Origin: an unicellular cyanobacterium SU3
Lineage (GTDB): Bacteria; Cyanobacteriota; Cyanobacteriia; Cyanobacteriales; Microcystaceae
Direction of reading: 5' to 3'
DNA length: 64,000 nucleotides
Assembly: GCA_002172675.1 (NCBI GenBank)
Contig: NETF01000165.1
Coordinates: forward strand, 1 to 64,000
The position numbers and the translations under genes are program-made. How positions within the stretch are numbered: position 1 is the first letter of the stretch; each line of letters starts with the position of its first letter. This document shows, piece by piece, positions 9,308 through 18,107 of this stretch. Below the pieces are notes generated by a model. It made no database searches. It was not told where the DNA came from and saw only the letters and a list, made by a program, of their open reading frames with translations.

Positions 9308-9318
9308 ATCATAAACGT

Positions 9319-9385
9319 CGTCATTGCGAGGGGAATTTTCAACATTAACCTTTAATTCTCACTGAAAATTCCCCGAAGCAATCTT
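9319..9385. repeat. Palindromic MITE-like element (CGTCATTGCGAGG...GAAGCAATCT)
   Basis: The ends GTCATTGCGAGG and GAAGCAATCT match a widespread bacterial intergenic repeat motif. Inside, GGGGAATTTTCA (9330-9341) and TGAAAATTCCCC (9363-9374) form a 12-bp perfect stem. It lies between the convergent ends of the second DUF4327 gene and the phasin-like gene and could act as a bidirectional terminator. Confidence 0.6.
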
Positions 9386-9455
9386 CAAAGAACGTTGTAA
9401 TTGTTAATTGTTCTTTTACTGCTAAGCAATCTGAGTTTTTTCTAGACGATAAAAG

Positions 9456-9818
9456 TTATGACTTTTTTTTCTCTCTTAGGTATTCAAGTTCTTGTCTGAG
9501 GGTGATAATTTTTTCGGTTAGTTGTTGAATTTCTTGGTCAACATTAGCTTTAGTATGGGTTGAAGAAGGAGATCCTGGGGGAGTTTTGGAGGATGATTGT
9601 TCCTTTAACCATTGATCAAGGAATTCGCGGGCTTCTTGTTCGGTTATTTCCCCTTTTCTTGCCCATTCTTCGGTTTTTTGGGTGATCTCTTGTTGCAATT
9701 CCCATAGGGTTTGATTGCGTTTTGCTGGATCTTGAAGAGTTTCTAAAACAGAGGCAGTTAAACCGACTCCAACTCGAAAAGATTGTTGTATAAGTTGAAA
9801 GATCGTATCAGTATTCAT
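9456..9818 (-). CDS. Phasin-like coiled-coil protein
   Basis: This 120-residue helical protein resembles phasin/polyhydroxyalkanoate granule-associated proteins of cyanobacteria. The N-terminal half (TIFQLIQQSFRVGVGLTASV) is amphipathic, with QEITQKTEEWARKGE following. A Ser/Pro-rich linker (SSSKTPPGSPSST) leads to a C-terminal coiled coil (EIQQLTEKIITLRQELEYLREKKK). Such proteins often coat storage granules, but no PHA synthase lies in this window, so the role is open. It is 53 bases downstream of the DGQHR-539 gene and may share its transcript. Confidence 0.6.
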   Translation of the reverse strand: MNTDTIFQLIQQSFRVGVGLTASVLETLQDPAKRNQTLWELQQEITQKTEEWARKGEITEQEAREFLDQWLKEQSSSKTPPGSPSSTHTKANVDQEIQQLTEKIITLRQELEYLREKKKS

Positions 9819-9871
9819 ATTAAAGCAAGATTATTATATATTATTTATCAGATATCATGACACAATGACCC

Positions 9872-11491
9872 TTAACTATCAACTAAAATGTTAGGTAGAC
9901 CAACATTTTTCGGGTTGACAAAGTTTCCTTGAAAATCAATCGTTTTCTCCTCATTAGTAGCAGCATCTTTAATGGTTCTCGCTTCAGCTAATGCGCGAGT
10001 GATTTCTGCTTTTTCTAAGTCATCGTTCACCCCACCTAATAAGTAAATTAATAAACGACTGGCTAATTTTTTACCTGATACTTGAATTCGTTTTTTCATG
10101 GGATCATAAAGTATTCCATACCACATAGATTGGGAAGTATCCATGTAACTGAAACCGCCAATTTCATCAAAATAAATGAGTTTATTAATAATAGTTTCTA
10201 AATCAAAATTTTCACTAAATACTAAATATCCTAAGGCTTGTGTTAAAGCAATTTGACCAACTGGACGAAATAAAAAGTTTCCTTCTCCTCCTCCTTTTTC
10301 ATGATTAAATCGTCTTAGTTCGTAGGTTTTAACGCCATGTTCTAATTGTCGATAACTGGGTAAATTAGCTAACCCGTCGAATACTTTAGATAAATAATAT
10401 AACCCTTCTTCTATTTCTTCATCATCAGGACGTAAAGAAATTAGATTCTTTTTATCCTTGCTTTTCCAATGGGGAAATTTATATTCTAAATACCCTTCTG
10501 TCATATCTTGTAATGCTTGTAAAGTAGTTAAAACAGTGGATTTATTAGCAATGGTTGCGCTATCCCAATTTACCCGAGAATTCCAGTCTTTTTCATCTCG
10601 ATCTTTTAGCAGTGGGTGAGTAATAGCAAGTCGTCTAGAAACAATAGCAAACCCATCATCTTCATTTAGTAAAACTAACTGTCCTTTACTCAAAGAAATA
10701 GCCATGCGGTTAACATGAACAAAGACGGATCTTACCCGTCTTCTTGCTTCTTCATAGGTTTCTCCTTTGATGACTGCGGGGATAATTTCAATACCGATCT
10801 TTTCTTTTGCTAAACTTTGTAAAGCAATGGGATCGAGATCATATTCTTCTATTAAATCATCAAGGGTAATAGGATTTCCTGTGGCTTTTTTTACCTTATT
10901 ATAAACCTCTAAGTTTCCTGTTTTTAGTAACTCCATTAACCCTTGTATTCCCATTAATCGATGTTGTCCATCTAGGGCAAAAATTGAATAGTTTTCTCCA
11001 ATATTTAACAAACCGATACTATCATTTTTATCTAAAGGTAGAAACTCATCTACACTTACTTTTGCACGGTTATTTATATCCCACTCTGGTGCATCAGGAT
11101 CATTGACCCAATCTTGACTAATAACGACTAAAATAGGGGGGAATTTATGATTATTTAAAACGGCTAAGTATTGAGCTAAATGTGCTTGTCTTGACCAATC
11201 TAAGGGACGTTGTTGTAATTCTTCTACGGTTTCGGAATCACGGATAATATTATTAGTTTTGGGGTCATATTTACGGCGAAATAATGGTAATTGTAGGGCA
11301 AAATGCACTCGACTAGCTAACCATTCCAGAGTGACTGAACCCAGATAACTCTGAGTATTTCCCATCTGGGTTTTCTGCACAAAAAGTTGATCTTCACGGG
11401 ATAAATACCGTTCTAAAAGTAAAGCAAGTGCCTGTTTTTCTTCACTTTCTTGTTGTAAGAGTTGGTTCGTGATGTCTTGATCCATATTCAT
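9872..11491 (-). CDS. DGQHR-motif protein, DndB-like (539 aa)
   Basis: The 539 residues contain the motif ALDGQHRL near residue 174, which defines the DGQHR/DndB-like family. These share the ParB/DUF262-like fold found in DNA-modification-linked regulators and NTPases. Other visible blocks are PLFRRKYDPKTNNI, FPPILVVISQDWV, and RRVRSVFVHVNRMAISLSKGQ (Asn/Arg-rich, probably part of the active site). It differs in length from classical DndB (about 360 aa) and from the second DGQHR protein here (658 aa), though the motif position is nearly identical in both. Its location near dndCDE suggests a role with phosphorothioate DNA, but that is inference. Confidence 0.75.
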   Translation of the reverse strand: MNMDQDITNQLLQQESEEKQALALLLERYLSREDQLFVQKTQMGNTQSYLGSVTLEWLASRVHFALQLPLFRRKYDPKTNNIIRDSETVEELQQRPLDWSRQAHLAQYLAVLNNHKFPPILVVISQDWVNDPDAPEWDINNRAKVSVDEFLPLDKNDSIGLLNIGENYSIFALDGQHRLMGIQGLMELLKTGNLEVYNKVKKATGNPITLDDLIEEYDLDPIALQSLAKEKIGIEIIPAVIKGETYEEARRRVRSVFVHVNRMAISLSKGQLVLLNEDDGFAIVSRRLAITHPLLKDRDEKDWNSRVNWDSATIANKSTVLTTLQALQDMTEGYLEYKFPHWKSKDKKNLISLRPDDEEIEEGLYYLSKVFDGLANLPSYRQLEHGVKTYELRRFNHEKGGGEGNFLFRPVGQIALTQALGYLVFSENFDLETIINKLIYFDEIGGFSYMDTSQSMWYGILYDPMKKRIQVSGKKLASRLLIYLLGGVNDDLEKAEITRALAEARTIKDAATNEEKTIDFQGNFVNPKNVGLPNILVDS

Positions 11492-11509
11492 TATTTTACT
11501 ATATTACTT

Positions 11510-11536
11510 GCGTAAGGTGGGCAATGCCCACCCTAC
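11510..11536. repeat. Short palindromic repeat (GTAAGGTGGGCAATGCCCACCCTACG)
   Basis: GTAAGGTGGGC and GCCCACCCTAC flank AAT as a near-perfect inverted repeat in the 56-base gap between the DGQHR-539 gene and the Rpn-like fragment. This is a common small interspersed palindrome in cyanobacteria. It could also terminate transcription from the Rpn remnant. Confidence 0.6.
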
Positions 11537-11547
11537 GGAGTTTTTGC

Positions 11548-12036
11548 TTAATTTTCAAACCAATTAATTAAGTCTTGTTCCGATTGAAAATCCAGTAATG
11601 CTTCTCCTAAATCTTCTATTTTTTCAATAGATAACTTATTAATTTTGTCCTCTATTTCAGCAGGAATTGTGCTAAAACGACGCTTGAGTTGGCGAAGTAT
11701 TAAGGAAACACCTTCTTCTTGTTTTCCTTCGGCTTTTCCTTTACGAATTCCCTCAGATTCAATGCGTTGATAAATGACAGATTCTCTCATGATTTCTGAC
11801 CTCAAAATGGTTTGAATAACCTCTTCTTCTAATAATAAACCAGCAAGAATGGCCGTTGATGCTGCAATATTACTCTGTTGCCTGGGGTTATCTAGGTTGT
11901 CGATTTTTTGCCCAATTTCCTCTAAAATGCTAACAGGATCGTCAGTTTGACTTAACACCGCTAACGGCCATAACCCTGACGATTGTAAAAGTTGTTCGGT
12001 GGGTATTTCCCAGAGACGAATAACCTCAAATTGATG
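11548..12036 (-). pseudogene. 5'-truncated Rpn-family nuclease/transposase-like protein with DUF4351 tail
   Basis: The frame is open from 12036, although the first ATG is at 11958. Translated from 12036 it begins HQFEVIRLWEIPTEQLLQ, which is the middle of Rpn-family (PD-(D/E)XK) proteins, and continues through VIYQRIESEGIRKGKAEGK to a DUF4351 tail (VSLILRQLKRRF...INKLSIEKIEDLGEALL). The N-terminal catalytic part, about 120 residues, is missing. The break at 12036/12037 abuts the dndB remnant on the other strand, so one rearrangement probably damaged both. A shortened protein from 11958 (136 aa) is possible but would lack the nuclease centre. Confidence 0.75.
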
Positions 12037-12097
12037 TCAGGTGTTAGGGATAGCAAAAGTGTTTTGTTGTACTAACTCGGAGGTACTGGGTTTTAGG

Positions 12098-12691
12098 ATG
12101 ATGGAGTTTGAGTATATATTACCGGTGATTCGGGGAATACAAGGAGAACGGGAGTATTATGTTTCCATGTGTCCGTTGGGGATATTGCCGAAGTTGTTTC
12201 CGTTACCGAATGAGAAGTTAACACCGTTTCAACGGAGTCAGCGGCGGTTAAATAAAGGTAGATTGAGGAAAATTTGTCAATCTATTTTAGAAAATCGTTA
12301 CAATAGAGATGCGATCGCTTTGATAGTTAAAAGGGTAGTTAAAGAGGTCAGTTTTTTTAATAATTATACGTATTTAGAAGGGGATAGAATACCGAAGACA
12401 TCAGATAAGTTATTAACATTTTATCAATTGTATCAAGCAACAATTGAGTTATTACGGGATGTTTCTCTAGAAGATGATACAGAAATGTTTGAGTTTGTTT
12501 TGTCTTATTGGCAAGCTGTTAGTTATGATTTAGAAGCGAATAAGGATAATGAAAAGTTAAGTCAGTTATTGTTACATTTAGGGACGTTTGGGAGATTATT
12601 ATTAACTAATTATCCTAATGATTGGAAAAAGGAGTTATAAGGTTTGGATGTTTCTGAGATGATCAAAGAATGATTAGAGGAATTATTAACA
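12098..12691 (+). pseudogene. dndB: dndB remnant with internal deletion and 3' nonsense codons
   Basis: DndB is the DGQHR-type regulator normally encoded next to dndCDE. Here the N-terminus (EYILPVIRGIQGEREYYVSM, then CPLGILPKLFPL and QRRLNKGRLRKICQSILENR) matches DndB, then reading jumps to a DndB-like C-terminal part (DKLLTFYQLYQATIELL and later LLHLGTFGRLLLTNYPNDW). The central region with the DGQHR motif is absent, about 150 residues. A TAA at 12638-12640 ends the frame inside the family, and the same frame continues GLDVSEMIKE, stop, LEELL. The start is ATG 12098 or 12101. It is on the same strand as dndCDE but is separated from them by about 3.4 kb of opposing genes. Confidence 0.7.
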
Positions 12692-12709
12692 CAATAACAA
12701 AACTCTTAT

Positions 12710-14686
12710 TTAACTTTTACTATCTTCTGATGATTTATCATCGGTTCTTAGATTAGGAATTCCATAAGCAAGAACAGCAGAGAATCTCTCACGAACCATA
12801 TCCTTCTTTTTCTCGTCGCTAAGTTGATCATGATCAGCACCATAAAAAGCATTGGTGTCAAAACCTTTATAAATAGCTTGGTAATGGTTATTGCAATTTG
12901 GCCATTGTACTTTGTTACTTTCGGCTGAAAAAAAGTTGAGAAGCTTTCGTGGTGTCAAAATTTTATTATTCTCTGTTCTATCCATTTGTGTTTTACATTC
13001 TCCAAAATACCATAAACACAAAATAGAGAAAATTCTATCTTCAACGGTTTTAGCTACTTTTATCTTATTGTTACCAGGATTTACAGCTATGAAAGTCCAT
13101 AAAGAGAAAGGATGTTCAGGTAAAGGAGCATAAACTTTAAGAACCCCTTTATAGTAAAGGTTATTTAAAAATTCTAAAACGTTATCTATTGTTCCCAAGT
13201 TTTTATCTCGTCCTTTATATTCAAATTCTACTATTTTTCCTAATCGAATCATTGCTTTTTGAAAAATTGCCTTAAAAGCCCATTGATCTTCTTTCATTTT
13301 AGCAATAGCAGTTTGCGGAGCTAGAATTTCTCTCTGATGCCAATCACTATCTTTATTAGTTTCTTCTTCTTTAATTGTTGCTCTATGTTTACTGGTTTGT
13401 GCATGAAATTTGCCAAAAGTACCTTCAATCAAATTATGAGTGCGAGCATAATCAAGTAAATTCTGATAAGGTTTAAACTCCAGTAACAATCTTAGCATCC
13501 AAGGGCGAAAATTATTTTTAAATCCATCTAAGGCTGAAGTTAAATAATGTTCTGGTAAACGAGCAAAAGGAACGAATGGTTCTTCTTCATCATCACAGCA
13601 ATCTTCTTCATAATATTGTGATAATGTACGTCCCTCATATTGAACTTCTTGTCCATTTATACCCAAAGAGTTATTAATAGCTTTAATAAAACTTAGAACT
13701 TGTTTTTTATCCATTGGATCGGATGGTTCTTTGAAGTCTAATAGAGCTTTTACTAATAAATCAAGATGAACCAATGAATTTAGATAATATGAGGTGTCAA
13801 ATCGATTAGAATCATCTTGCCAACGAACTAAAGATAAAGGTAATAATTCACGAGAATCTTTCGCTGTACTATCTGTTAATAATGTTCTTACACATCTTGC
13901 ATTAATACTTCTGTCATCTAATATTAATTCTCTAGCTCTATCAACAGTTTTAGCATTCTTATTTAAGTCAGTAAATAGTTCACGGGAAATACTACGAATT
14001 GAATGATCAATTTGATCTTGTTGATTTTCAAAACCAGCTTCTTCATGAAGTAAAACAAAGATAATGGGAATTCTTGTTTTTTGTTCAGTAGAACGTAAAT
14101 TTCCATTACGAAACTTTTCATCTTCTCGAAAAGTACGAAGTGCTAATAAACGATGTTGTCCATCTACTGCAACAGCAAGCACTTGATTTTCATTCCAGCG
14201 TAATCGAGCCTGCTGGCCTATCTTAACAAATTGAACTCCCCCAAAGTTAGCAATTTTTGCTTCTGGATGTTCCCATTGTGCATCTTCTTGATCCGTTGCA
14301 TCCCAAGGAATAGGTGGTGTTGATGTCTCGTTTAATTCTTGAAAACTATCTTTTATTTTTTCATCTTTTCCCTTTGGCATCAATACAATTGTAATTGCAT
14401 TAAAAAACTTCAATTTTTTTGTATCTAAAAGATATCCTTTGATAATATCTTGACGAACTCTATCCTCATCTATTTCTCTTTGAAAGAGCTCTTTTAATGA
14501 CCATTGTGCTTCAAGAGAAGCTGGAACTTGTTCAGCAACTCTTAATTCGTCAATTGCTCTATTAATAGGCATTAACGTAATAAAATAGGGTAGTGATACA
14601 CCATCAGCTAATGTATATTGACCAGTTAAACCGTATAAAGGTTTATTAAAATTAGAAGGGTTTTCACCTGTAGAAAATATAACCAT
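12710..14686 (-). CDS. DGQHR-motif protein (658 aa), partner of the GIY-YIG gene
   Basis: The 658 residues carry AVDGQHRLLALRTF near residue 174, the DGQHR signature of DndB-like proteins. Nearby are PIIFVLLHEEAGF and SISRELFTDLNKNAKTVDRARELILDD, which parallel the FVHVNR region of the other DGQHR protein. The C-terminal 400 residues are unlike classical DndB; they are charged and helical, with no recognised domain. It starts 7 bases after the stop of the GIY-YIG gene on the same strand, so the two were one operon before the insertion sequence split the upstream gene. I infer a role in sensing or protecting phosphorothioate DNA; no enzymatic motif beyond DGQHR is seen. Confidence 0.75.
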   Translation of the reverse strand: MVIFSTGENPSNFNKPLYGLTGQYTLADGVSLPYFITLMPINRAIDELRVAEQVPASLEAQWSLKELFQREIDEDRVRQDIIKGYLLDTKKLKFFNAITIVLMPKGKDEKIKDSFQELNETSTPPIPWDATDQEDAQWEHPEAKIANFGGVQFVKIGQQARLRWNENQVLAVAVDGQHRLLALRTFREDEKFRNGNLRSTEQKTRIPIIFVLLHEEAGFENQQDQIDHSIRSISRELFTDLNKNAKTVDRARELILDDRSINARCVRTLLTDSTAKDSRELLPLSLVRWQDDSNRFDTSYYLNSLVHLDLLVKALLDFKEPSDPMDKKQVLSFIKAINNSLGINGQEVQYEGRTLSQYYEEDCCDDEEEPFVPFARLPEHYLTSALDGFKNNFRPWMLRLLLEFKPYQNLLDYARTHNLIEGTFGKFHAQTSKHRATIKEEETNKDSDWHQREILAPQTAIAKMKEDQWAFKAIFQKAMIRLGKIVEFEYKGRDKNLGTIDNVLEFLNNLYYKGVLKVYAPLPEHPFSLWTFIAVNPGNNKIKVAKTVEDRIFSILCLWYFGECKTQMDRTENNKILTPRKLLNFFSAESNKVQWPNCNNHYQAIYKGFDTNAFYGADHDQLSDEKKKDMVRERFSAVLAYGIPNLRTDDKSSEDSKS

Positions 14687-15161
14687 AATTTAGTTATCCA
14701 TAATTAATAGAAAATGATGGTAAAAATAGACGAGAAAGTATATCTTCCGTTAAGCGTTCTGAGTCTGTATTGGAAACTTCATCTTCATAATCATCATTTT
14801 CTAATTCATCATCTCTATATTCTAAGTTTTTGATACTATTAATGCCAATAATTAATAATTTACATTTCTCAATATTATAGTTTGCTGACATTAATCTTGT
14901 GCGAAGTACACTACTTGGAGAAAGATGAGTATATATACGCTTTTTTAAATTTTCAGCTTTACCAATGTATAATGGTTGTTGCAATAACAAAGAATTTTCC
15001 AAAAGCATATATATTAATTCACGAAAAGATGAATCTTGAGCATATTGTTCTAGTTTTTGCTGTTTGGAGAATTTTGTTTCAGCTTGTAATGTTAACTTAG
15101 TACATGGAGGTATATGAGTTTCCCTTGTTGCAAAAAGTGGCTTATATAATTCTCTAAGAAT

Positions 15162-15805
15162 CAGTAGATCACAAACTCAGTTTCAGAGAGGCGAAACGTT
15201 AATCTGCGATCGCCAATTTACGTTGAAACAGCCCAAAAAACCTCCTTAAACATAAGTTTGTTTTATATAATAGAAGATTGGACTTAAAAACAAAATCTAA
15301 GACAAAATTGACAGACTTATTCACCAAATTAGCCTTAACATCTAAAGAAACTTTAGAAAACACCATTAACTGTTTATCGACTCATATTTCTCTGGAGACA
15401 AGAGGGGGCAATAATATTGAGTCACTATTCCAAATTTTAGTAAGAGCAGCCAGTTGTGAATCTACTATTGAACAAACAGCTAAAGAATTAAAGGACGACT
15501 AAAAACCCTATTATCAGGCTTCTCTTTGTTGGTATTTCTTTTCTTCTTGTCAATATTTGGGTTAACTTTCTTTGGCGAAAAATTAGTCAACCTAGACGTG
15601 GAGGACGGTTAATTTACCGTGATAAGCTTCCTTTAAAACAGATGCTCTCTTTTTTACGCCAAGCCGTTGACCAAATTTTTGGCACAGTAAAAGATGTTTA
15701 TATTCCCATCAATGATATTTTACCTCTCCCTTCTCCTGCTACATAATTTAAACTTATGAATTTTGGTGGCGATCGCTTGTCTCAAGCTGACTTTGTGATC
15801 TACTG
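15162..15805 (+). mobile_element. Defective 644-bp insertion sequence with 5-bp target duplication
   Basis: The ends are imperfect inverted repeats of about 25 bases: CAGTAGATCACAAACTCAG at 15162 and the complement of CTGACTTTGTGATCTACTG ending at 15805. AGAAT is duplicated at 15157-15161 and 15806-15810. Its left 126 bases match the insertion sequence end at 1-126. It holds only a broken transposase, so it is an internally deleted derivative and needs another copy to move. The family is not assigned. Confidence 0.85.
15278..15746 (+). pseudogene. Transposase remnant with internal deletion and frameshift
   Basis: The first part starts with TTG at 15278 and reads 74 residues (TKSKTKLTDLFTKLALTSKE) to a stop at 15502. 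A second frame, open from about 15501, reads LLFVGISFLLVNIWVNFFWR and then LIYRDKLPLKQMLSFLRQ, ending in VDQIFGTVKDVYIPI at 15746. The two parts look like the N- and C-terminal ends of one cyanobacterial transposase whose catalytic centre is deleted. I cannot name its family from what remains. Confidence 0.65.
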
Positions 15806-16108
15806 AGAATCGAAGATAAAAAAACTTCTGGATCATTTCGCGCTTCAGCATTGAGCGTAAAACAACGATACCAAGCATAAACTCCACTTAAATGATCAGG
15901 AATACGATTTAAGAGTGCTTTTGTCCCACGAATACGATCCAAGTCGTATAATATGACCTTGTCACTTAATTGTTGCACTGCATTATTTTCATGTAACCAT
16001 GCCACAAAATTAACTCCTGTATTACTTTAATTTAAGATCGTGATAAACCTATTATGCCCTGCCAATCGATCATAATTAACAAGCACCCGTATTTGAGTAA
16101 AACTTAGG

Positions 16109-17791
16109 ATGACAACTGCTAACAAAATCAATCATACAGATACAACCTCAACTATAGTAGAAGCGTTGATAGACAGTATTGATATTATCACTGCTGAAAT
16201 TCAAGAATTGTATTGTTTAGATTCAATTCCTTGGATTGTTGGTTACAGTGGTGGCAAAGATAGTACAACTGTGTTGCAGCTAGTTTGGATGGCCTTAGCT
16301 AATTTATCTCAAGAGAAACGTCATAAAACAATTCATGTGATTTCGACAGACACACAAGTTGAGAATCCAGTGGTTTCAGCTTGGGTTAAAACTTCTTTAG
16401 CAAAAATGAAAACTGCTGCTAAGGAACAAGATATTCCGATAGAACCTCATTTGCTTCGCCCTTCCTTACAAGAAACCTTCTGGGTATGTTTAATGGGAAA
16501 AGGATATCCAGCCCCTAGAAATCAATTTCGTTGGTGTACAGAGCGTTTAAAAATTCATCCTTCAAATTATTTTATAAGGGATGTTGTCAGACAAAGTGGT
16601 GAAACTATTTTAGTGCTTGGCATACGAAAAGCTGAAAGTGCCAAACGTGCTTCAACAATGGAAAAGCATAATCTTAAAAGAGTACGTGATCGTTTAAGTC
16701 CAAATGGAAGCTTACCTAATTCTTTGATTTACACCCCTATTGAAGATTGGAGTAATAGTGATGTCTGGATTTATCTAAATCAATATCAAAATCCTTGGGG
16801 AAATAGTAATAAGGATTTATTTACTATGTACCGAGGAGCAACTGCTGACAATGAGTGTCCTTTAGTAGTAGATACTTCTACCCCTAGTTGTGGTGACTCT
16901 CGCTTTGGTTGTTGGGTATGTACAATGGTTAGTAAAGATAAGTCAATGGAGGCAATGATCCAAAATGATGAGGAAAAAGAATGGTTACAACCATTATTAG
17001 ATATTCGTAATGAATTAGATATTAAAGATGATCGAAAAAGAAGAGACTTTAGACGAATTTATGGAAAAGTTGAATTATTTGGAAAAATTAAAGTTGAACC
17101 TATCCCTGGTCCGTATACAAAATATTGGCGAGAACATTGGTTAAGACGGGTATTAGAAGCGCAAGTTAAAGTAAGAAAAAATGCACCAGAAGATATGAAA
17201 GATATTACTTTAATTACACAAGAAGAACTCAGCGAAATTAGACGTATCTGGTTAGAAGAAAAACACGAATTTGATGATAGTTTACCCCGCATTTATGAAG
17301 AAGTGACAGGGGAACCCTTTAAAGATAGTCGTCCAGGAGTCGGTCATAGTTTACTGGGTAGCGATGAATGGGATATTTTATCAGAGGTGTGTGGTGATGA
17401 TGCAATGCACTTAGAATTGATGGCTAGACTATTAGATACAGAAAGACAATTTTATACAAAATCTCGTCGTGTGGGTATCTATGGTGACTTAGAAAAATGC
17501 TTTGAAACCAGTTCCCGTTCCCAAAAAGATGCTATCAAAAATGCACACCAAAAACGCAATTTAAAAAATGCCATTACCAAAGATGATGTTGATATCTACC
17601 AAGTCAAAACAGAACTCAATAAAGTTTTAGATTCTCAAAAAGCATCGAAAAATAAAAAGACTGTTCCTGAGGGAGATGTTACCCAAGTTAAAGAAGAACT
17701 GAAAAAGAGCTTAAACCCTGAAGAAAAACAACCTCAAAAGCAACTCTCTTGGGGAACTATTAAATTTGGTCAACCCATTGATAACCCATAA
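16109..17791 (+). CDS. dndC: DNA phosphorothioation sulfurtransferase DndC
   Basis: DndC is an ATP-pyrophosphatase of the PAPS reductase family that, with an iron-sulfur cluster, activates DNA and passes sulfur into the backbone within the DndCDE complex. The PP-loop SGGKDST is at residues 47-53. Cysteines for the cluster appear at FRWCTERLK and in the block NECPLVV...SCGDSRFGCWVC (about 249-271). The C-terminal about 100 residues are charged and variable, ending LSWGTIKFGQPI. At 560 residues it is within the family range (about 500-560). It begins 103 bases upstream-divergent from the GIY-YIG gene and is followed by mazEF then dndD. Confidence 0.93.
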   Translation: MTTANKINHTDTTSTIVEALIDSIDIITAEIQELYCLDSIPWIVGYSGGKDSTTVLQLVWMALANLSQEKRHKTIHVISTDTQVENPVVSAWVKTSLAKMKTAAKEQDIPIEPHLLRPSLQETFWVCLMGKGYPAPRNQFRWCTERLKIHPSNYFIRDVVRQSGETILVLGIRKAESAKRASTMEKHNLKRVRDRLSPNGSLPNSLIYTPIEDWSNSDVWIYLNQYQNPWGNSNKDLFTMYRGATADNECPLVVDTSTPSCGDSRFGCWVCTMVSKDKSMEAMIQNDEEKEWLQPLLDIRNELDIKDDRKRRDFRRIYGKVELFGKIKVEPIPGPYTKYWREHWLRRVLEAQVKVRKNAPEDMKDITLITQEELSEIRRIWLEEKHEFDDSLPRIYEEVTGEPFKDSRPGVGHSLLGSDEWDILSEVCGDDAMHLELMARLLDTERQFYTKSRRVGIYGDLEKCFETSSRSQKDAIKNAHQKRNLKNAITKDDVDIYQVKTELNKVLDSQKASKNKKTVPEGDVTQVKEELKKSLNPEEKQPQKQLSWGTIKFGQPIDNP

Positions 17792-17850
17792 AATGAGAAA
17801 AATCTATGATTAATTATGCCATAATACTAAAAAATGAAAGGAGTTAAACA

Positions 17851-18102
17851 ATGGAAATAGAACTAAAAAAATGGGGAAATAGTCTAGGTTTAAGAATTCC
17901 CTATAAAGTTGCTGAAAGTTTTGGTATTGAAGAAAACTCAATCATTGAGTTAACAGAATCAGAAAACGCACTCATTATTACAAAAAAAAGAAAAGTGAGT
18001 AATCTTGATGAATTATTGGCCAGTATTCCCCAAGATTTTGAATATCCTGATGACATTATTGATTTTGTAGAAAGTGAATCAACTGGACGCGAATTGATTT
18101 AA
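17851..18102 (+). CDS. mazE: MazE-type antitoxin (AbrB/SpoVT fold)
   Basis: This 83-residue protein would bind its own promoter and neutralise the downstream toxin. The N-terminal swapped-hairpin DNA-binding motif is clear: MEIELKKWGNSLGLRIPYKV, with the NSLGLRIP core. The acidic C-terminus (about 50-83, IPQDFEYPDDIIDFV) is the usual toxin-binding tail. A good AGGAG ribosome-binding site is at 17840. The stop is 5 bases before the toxin start, so the pair is translationally linked. It sits between dndC and dndD on the same strand. Confidence 0.9.
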   Translation: MEIELKKWGNSLGLRIPYKVAESFGIEENSIIELTESENALIITKKRKVSNLDELLASIPQDFEYPDDIIDFVESESTGRELI

Positions 18103-18107
18103 AAACC

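Larger units (their letters stand above)
14694..16005 (-). pseudogene. GIY-YIG nuclease domain protein, split by an insertion sequence
   Basis: The gene starts at ATG 16005 (MAWLHENNAVQQLSDKVILY) and reads SGVYAWYRCF, the GIY half of the nuclease motif, up to 15806. The 644-bp insertion sequence and one copy of its AGAAT duplication interrupt it. It resumes at 15156 with RELYKPLFATRE, and reaches PLYIGKAENLKKRIYTHL, the YIG half with its conserved Arg, ending at 14692. Removing the element plus one duplication gives 663 bases, 220 codons with no stop. About 60 extra residues lie between the GIY and YIG strands. The tail is acidic. Fragments at 15811-16005 and 14694-15008 may be translated but neither holds a full active site. 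Confidence 0.88.
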
